A stretch of 64,000 bases of DNA from Rhizomucor pusillus (lineage: Eukaryota > Mucoromycota > Mucoromycetes > Mucorales > Lichtheimiaceae), in NCBI GenBank assembly GCA_900175165.2, contig FWWN02000650.1:142428-206427 (forward strand). Direction: 5' to 3'. The translations under genes and the position numbers were made by a program. Positions 59,573 to 64,000 of the stretch are shown in pieces (the stretch's first letter is position 1; each line of letters begins with the position of its first letter). The notes under the pieces were generated by a model. The model ran no database searches and was not told the origin of the DNA. It was given only the letters and a program-made list of their open reading frames with translations.

Positions 59573-60509
59573 CTAACTAAAGTAATCGGATGGCAGAGCG
59601 GGAATCCTCTTCGGGCTCGATGGCCGAGGACCAAACAACGTGTCCTTAACGATTGCTTTACCCCGACCTGGTGGGGGACGGGCTGCCAAATTGGCTATCG
59701 TCGTGATTAAGTCCATCTTGCAGTCTTCGAGCATTTTTTTTCGGCCTGTGCTTTTAGTAGGTACAGACTTGGAAAGGTGTGCTTAAAAAAGTCGTCGAGT
59801 TTGTCGTGGGACTTACACAAAACTGTGCATTGAGTACCGTCAGTTTCCTTACTTTTTGTTGCTCCTTTATGCGACATTTCTTGATCATTCCATCCAAGAT
59901 GCACTTGCCCTCCACAATGATCTTTACGTTGTCGACATTGTTTTTCTTGGTAACGTCTCCATCTTTTGCAAACTCAATATTTGATACATCATAAAGCTCT
60001 CCGTCATGCTCCAAAACTAGTCGCAGATCGACTTTGAATGCATCTCGTTCTCCAATCTTCAGACCCTTCCTCACTGCCGCAACTTCCTTCGATTCCGAGT
60101 TCTGTGTTTCTCCACTAGCAGCAATTTAGAAAGCGAAAATTAAAGAATATTTGCGTTCGCATATCATCGATATTTAACATTTGATCTCTCCAAAAGGATG
60201 GCGAAAATGGGACCATAGGAGGTCATCTAGAACCACATACACGACGATCCTCTCGTTAAAGTCCCCGCTCCGTAAGGCTACGCGGGTTTTTGAGAACATG
60301 GGCTAATCGCTTGAAATAAAGATTTATATAAAATTTCCTGGATCTTTCTGGATGACAGATAATTATTGTATCTAGACCAATCGAGCGATTAGTCCATGTT
60401 CTCAAAAACCCGCGTAGCCTTACGGAGCGGGGACTTTAACGAGAGGATCGTCGTGTATGTGGTTCTAGATGACTCCATAGTACCTATGGCTGATGTCTTG
60501 TTCCGACAT
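59573..60509 (-). pseudogene. Unassigned gene (gene B) split by a foldback element
   Basis: The middle exon (about 60119 down to about 59840) reads GETQNSESKEVAAVRKGLKI, then DAFKVDLRLVLEHDGELYDV and SNIEFAKDG, and a last exon (59745-59573) reads KKMLEDCKMDLITTIANLAA, then LFGPRPSSPKRIPALPSDYF. Coding-like starts occur on both sides of the foldback: a first-exon start MSEQDISHRYYG (from 60509) and, past the element, IFAILLERSN. The exact joins of exon 1 to 2 and of the donor near 59805-59850 are unresolved. The layout recalls an expanded, uncharacterised protein family that I associate with Mucoromycota genomes, with a basic/acidic DxK core. I cannot give a function. The gene is probably inactive because of the insertion. 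Confidence 0.45.
60213..60480. mobile_element. Foldback (MITE-like) element with 90-bp inverted arms
   Basis: Left arm 60222-60311 and right arm 60384-60473 are reverse complements over 90 bp with a single mismatch (60302 against 60393). The 72-bp spacer (60312-60383) is AT-rich. The hexamer CCATAG occurs in direct orientation on both sides (60213-60218 and 60475-60480), as expected for a target-site duplication. There is no coding capacity, so it would be non-autonomous. The near-identity of the arms suggests recent insertion or arm conversion. A palindromic assembly artefact is the main alternative. Confidence 0.75.
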
Positions 60510-60606
60510 CCTTTTCCACTTATTTAGTTCTTCTTGCCGGAAAGCGAAAATTTCTAAACTATCAATTGTTTAGTACACCAGCGAACCACACATTTTATTA
60601 TTGCTC

Positions 60607-61689
60607 TTACAAGTGCAAGTACATGCGGAAAATTCGTTGCTCAGCATCGGTTTTTGCCGCGGCGATGATTTTAAAACAGCCCATATATCTATCCTCGGCA
60701 GATTTTTCGACCTAGCAGCAACTTATTCGTATGCTATTTCAGAAATTATTCAAATCGCGTCCAATTACCTCCAGATCTTCTGTAACCATCTTCAATGCGC
60801 CTCTGTCCACCGTCAATTGCTGTATTTCCAACTTGTTTTTGCTTTCGAACTCTTCCCACAAATGCGACCGGACCTTGACTGATGATGGATATTTCTGTGA
60901 CAGATTTACCACTGAATGTAAAGTTAAGCTTGAGAAGCATTAGATGTGAAAAATCTGTATAGATCAATCATTTGTTATTTGCTCGTCTTACAAAACAAAC
61001 GCCTTGGTCTGCGTATCCTTCTTGACGTAGTCCGCGTGAAGTACTTTCGCTTGCGCTTTTAATGCTCCAAGCAGTGTGGTTTCGTACAGATTGGAGGTCA
61101 TCCAAGCACACTGTGATCTAGGGCGCCCTGTTGTCGGCTGGATGTCTCTATGCCTTTCCAACTTCTACGTGGATATCCATGTCTTGGACGTCGAAAAAAT
61201 CCCGAGACGTCTCCCCTCCAGTAGAACATCAGGAAAGATTCCCCCCGACGCTACGCCTCCTAAACGTCATCCAATGGATTATAGACCAAACTCGTTTTAA
61301 AGGTTGGCCGTCAATCCGGCGGGGAAGTCATAGATCGACCATCCACGGACGAATCCTTGGATATGGACGACCTCCATTGTTTTGAGTAGCATCCTTTCCA
61401 GTTATCCCGGAAGAGGAGCCTTCGTTTTGGTCGCTAAGTAACTCATCGATACGGCGCTTTCGTCGTTGCGCCAGGAAGGTCTCCAGACTGATTTCTTCTT
61501 CCTCTCGAGCAACGATTAGTCGTTCAATGTCCGTAGCCCTTTCACTGTTTGAACTGGACCTATAAAAGCGTAAGTTTCCTAGCAACGCGGCCCCTTTTGG
61601 GTGGTTGAAACGGGAACGGAAATTATACGGGCACGATACTTTTCCGTCTTGGGCACTATACTTTCTAGGAACAAGTCACGAACTGTCAT
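60607..61689 (-). CDS. Unassigned intact six-exon gene (gene A)
   Basis: Exons 61689-61629, 61578-61372, 61259-61169, 61117-60992, 60928-60769 and 60711-60607 join in phase to 249 residues. It starts MTVRDLFLESIVPKTEKYRA, has an acidic/basic segment (EEEEISLETFLAQRRKRRID), a Gly-rich stretch, then MTSNLYETTLLGALKAQAKV, FLTLHSVVNLSQKYPSSVKV and RSHLWEEFESKNKLEIQQLT, and ends AEQRIFRMYLHL. There is no signal peptide, membrane segment or catalytic motif that I can see; it is mostly helical and charged. Intron 2 has a weak donor (GTCGTC), so that junction is least sure. It lies 97 bp upstream of gene B on the same strand, inside the transposon island. It could be an element-borne gene or a lineage-specific host gene. 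Confidence 0.6.
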
Positions 61690-61979
61690 GCCCAAGTGTC
61701 TTTGTCGTGCCTGAAGTAAACTTTCTTTCCTTTCATATTGTTTTTGCAATGGAACAGCTTCTCGAAAAATCCTTCAATACAAGATAGGAACTTATGGAAA
61801 ACATTCAATCCATAACTTTTGATGGTGGATATGCGTGCGTTTTCGGAAATACCTCTGCTCGTGGCATAACTGTACGTTGCGTCCAAGGATACACGTACAC
61901 TCTTTCCAGAAAGTAATGTCGCATTTTTGTGAAATTTTATAATACATTTATACACCAAAACGACAATTTGCAGCGACAT

Positions 61980-63115
61980 TAATTTTTGGAAAAAGTGTAT
62001 ACGAACTCCCACAAAATCACTCTGGCAACTCGCAAGAAGAAAAGATTGCCACTTCAGGCTGATAACTGCCCGTGGAAGCTGACAGCTTCATGCACAAAGA
62101 AGACAAATCTTAAATGGAAAGTGAATAAAATCGACGATGTCCACAACCATGATCTCGCTACAGATCCCTTTGCTACCATCAATATCGTCGATTGCCCAAG
62201 GAAACCGGAGACATGGCCATAACGATGCTGGAAGCCGGTGCGAGACCAGCTACAGTGTTACAAGCAACGACTGCTCGAGATGGTTAGCGTGTGGTCACAA
62301 CTTGCGCGAAGCTCGACCAAGGCCCGAAGAATTGTGTCGCAAATTCGGTCGCTTTTGTCCACAGCAACCATTACATAGTTTTGTACGACGTGGATGAAGA
62401 GCGAAATGCATTGAAGACACTTTTCTTTTGCCGGGAGACATCTATCCAGAGAGCCCGACGATTCAATGAGGTAGTCTTGATCGACGCAACGTACAAGACC
62501 AACGATCGTGGACTGCCGCTTGTGAACATCGTCGGGATCGGCAACAGTGGGCAAAAAGTATTGACGTCTTTTGCGATCGGCTGCGCCTTCGTTTCCAACG
62601 AACGAATTGAATCATACGACCGGCTCGCTCAATTCCTAAAGGCAGCCGTGTACCCCGACACCGAACCTGGGCTGTTCATCACGGACAATGATGCTTCGTT
62701 AGTGAAAGCTCTTGAGAAGCATTTTCCAGACTCGCAGCATATCCTTTGCCAGTGGCATATATCGAAAAACTTCGAAAAGATGTCCTTCGAAAATTTCTCA
62801 GTGGAAGAGGGGTGGATTCAGCGAACCAGCAAGAGAGTATGAACGAGTCGCCGACAAAGATAAAAGTCTCAGAAGATCAAAGATTGTCTGTCAAGTGTAA
62901 CATTGAGTCCTAAGTAAAATCGTTCAAATGTCGTAACATTGATTTGCATGAATCAGGATACGCCGCACGAAGGATAAATGGGCTGGCTGTTTGGTTAGTC
63001 GTTTGCTTCTTGGAGCAACGACAACACAACGTGTCAAAGGAGCCCATGCCACAGTTAAAATTGCTTTAGGAACATCTGGAAGCATCTCCACAGTTACATC
63101 GAAGATTGACGAATG
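61980..63115 (+). pseudogene. Degenerate MULE-type transposase (FAR1-like)
   Basis: A FAR1/WRKY-GCM1-like zinc-binding part is visible at 62040-62165 (DNCPWKLTASC, then KWKVNKIDDVHNHDL). It is followed by MLEAGARPATVLQATTARDG and an in-frame TAG (62285-62287), then the MULE catalytic core: VVLIDATYKTNDRGLPLVNI, TSFAIGCAFVSNERIESYDR, LFITDNDASLVKALEKHFPD and SQHILCQWHISKN. The two catalytic aspartates (IDATYK and ITDND) are visible. Frames change again near 62180 and 62800, and a later piece (TTTQRVKGAHATVKIALGTS, 63020-63080) is the usual C-terminal segment. It is a broken copy of a cut-and-paste element. Terminal inverted repeats were not identified. Confidence 0.8.
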
Positions 63116-63671
63116 GATACGATCGGATGTACCAAATTACATAATCGTAATATTATATTTATCATTATTATTAATTGATGGATACTATGTCCATTTGTGG
63201 ACGAAGTGTCCATTATTGGACACTTTTTATATGCGTTTTTCTGCCCAATAAAAACGTCTAATCCAGTCTCAAAGCCAATGAACGGCTTCCTTGGCATCTG
63301 AAGATTAATGTGGTGCAAGTGAAGGGGCACGCGTCGAATCCTCCTTCCACAATCTACCTGCAAAGTTTGCGAACCACTGCTTCCTCGATCATTTCTCGAA
63401 ATGACTCTCGCTCTGCTCATTGGCTGTAAACGCTCGTGTCTCTGTTGCGCCACGCTTTTTGTCGTCTACCTCAGTCTACGAGACCTTGAGAACCACTGTT
63501 GCCCTGGACGGGTCTGGCATTAGACTCTTTGGCACGATCACCGCGCCAACATTCATGGGCAACAGGGCAGCATGGACTGTTGAACTATCAATTACCAGAT
63601 CAACCGATGTCCTTGCTGCCGATCAGTTTTCGTTTCGAGGGATGGCGTCCAGCAGTACGTCGCCCTGAGCA
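63116..63671. other. Spacer between MULE remnant and piggyBac-like gene, with palindrome
   Basis: It includes the perfect palindrome AGTGTCCA-TTAT-TGGACACT (63205-63224) and a related smaller one, GTCCA-TTTG-TGGAC (63189-63202). These could be terminal or subterminal repeats of a transposon. Short frames on both strands (63094-63453 minus, 63420-63668 plus) have no recognisable content. Confidence 0.45.
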
Positions 63672-64000
63672 ATGACCAACTGTTGCCCGGGATCTGTCCA
63701 GGAGGATCATCCCGATTATATGGAAGACGCGGTGGGGATCTCTCGGGGAATGGACCGACTCGAAAATGAGGAAGAAGAAGTGGGCCTCTGCTGGCAGGAG
63801 GGTGAGGTGACTATCGACAAACGTGTCGCTAACCCTGCCGAGGCTTTCCAAGGTCGTGCGCAGCTGCATATCTCAGCAAAGGAATATACGTCTCCTGCGA
63901 TGTACTTTCTGCGATTCATTCCAGAAGTACATATACAAGAAGTTGTGATTCCAGCAATCAATGAGCATGCACTCAGCATTATGCCAAGCTTTGAATCTGT
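63672..64000 (+). CDS. piggyBac-type transposase (DDE_Tnp_1_7 family), 5' part
   Basis: Open from the ATG at 63672 to the window edge (109 codons). It begins MTNCCPGSVQEDHPDYMEDA, then the acidic stretch ENEEEEVGLCWQEGEVTIDK and FQGRAQLHISAKEYTSPAMY, then YFLRFIPEVHIQEVVIPAIN and EHALSIM. The WxxGxVTxD and FxxFxP...VIPATNxHA pattern is the N-terminal part of the piggyBac transposase-derived family. The catalytic aspartates would lie beyond the window, so intactness cannot be judged. Confidence 0.75.
   Translation, partial: MTNCCPGSVQEDHPDYMEDAVGISRGMDRLENEEEEVGLCWQEGEVTIDKRVANPAEAFQGRAQLHISAKEYTSPAMYFLRFIPEVHIQEVVIPAINEHALSIMPSFES

Noticed and set aside
59754..60074. Stand-alone 106-codon gene starting at GTG
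   Set aside because: The frame continues upstream in coding-like sequence and is better read as a middle exon of gene B.
1..64000. CRISPR arrays, operons, ribosome binding sites, phage or attachment sites
   Set aside because: Spliceosomal introns throughout show a eukaryotic nuclear genome; no such prokaryotic features were seen.

Overview
This is a eukaryotic nuclear contig from a fungus, most likely an early-diverging one (Mucoromycota, Mucorales-like). The evidence is gene content (CHO2, TPS2, UTP13, PDRG1, METTL5, a Hook adaptor, PEX13), dense short introns of about 45-110 nt with CTRAY-like branch sites, and a right-end transposon island with MULE and piggyBac-type genes. The genus is inferred from style only. 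No rRNA, tRNA, CRISPR array, origin or bacterial operon was seen. Two assembly gaps are present (39025-39032 and 45263). I rebuilt gene models by hand from splice sites; for nearly all of them the summed exon length is an exact multiple of three.

Layout. 1-644: 3' end of a C2H2 zinc-finger gene. 887-7100: UBR1 N-end-rule ubiquitin ligase, convergent with CHO2 (7161-10416). 11652-12860: a methyltransferase gene with an apparent one-base deletion. 12.9-19.7 kb is gene-poor: a weak small gene, a degraded remnant, and one bHLH gene (17311-17892). 19759-31 kb is dense: a GEN1/XPG nuclease, beta-tubulin, RPS19, AIP1, a vacuolar-type amino acid transporter, a SANT gene and a CBS-like enzyme. 32335-44096: METTL5, Hook, an unassigned gene interrupted by the gap, and VPS39. 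44164-59362: TPS2, UTP13, TAF6, PDRG1, a PX-PH phospholipase D and PEX13. 59573-64000: a mobile-element island.

The genes are mostly unrelated housekeeping functions rather than a pathway cluster. Themes are membrane traffic and lipids (CHO2, Hook, VPS39, PLD, PEX13), ribosome biogenesis (RPS19, METTL5, UTP13), cytoskeleton (beta-tubulin, AIP1) and regulation. Two gene pairs share very short divergent promoters (CBS-like/METTL5 and TAF6/PDRG1), and PDRG1 and PLD overlap tail to tail by 8 bp.

Most interesting points: a 90-bp-arm foldback element with a CCATAG direct repeat sitting inside the first exon of an unassigned gene; an intact six-exon gene of unknown function beside it; beta-tubulin carrying Tyr167 and Ala198, positions linked to benzimidazole resistance; a CBS-fold enzyme whose glycine-rich phosphate loop is degenerate; a GEN1-like nuclease with two PCNA-binding (PIP) motifs; and four GC-AG introns.
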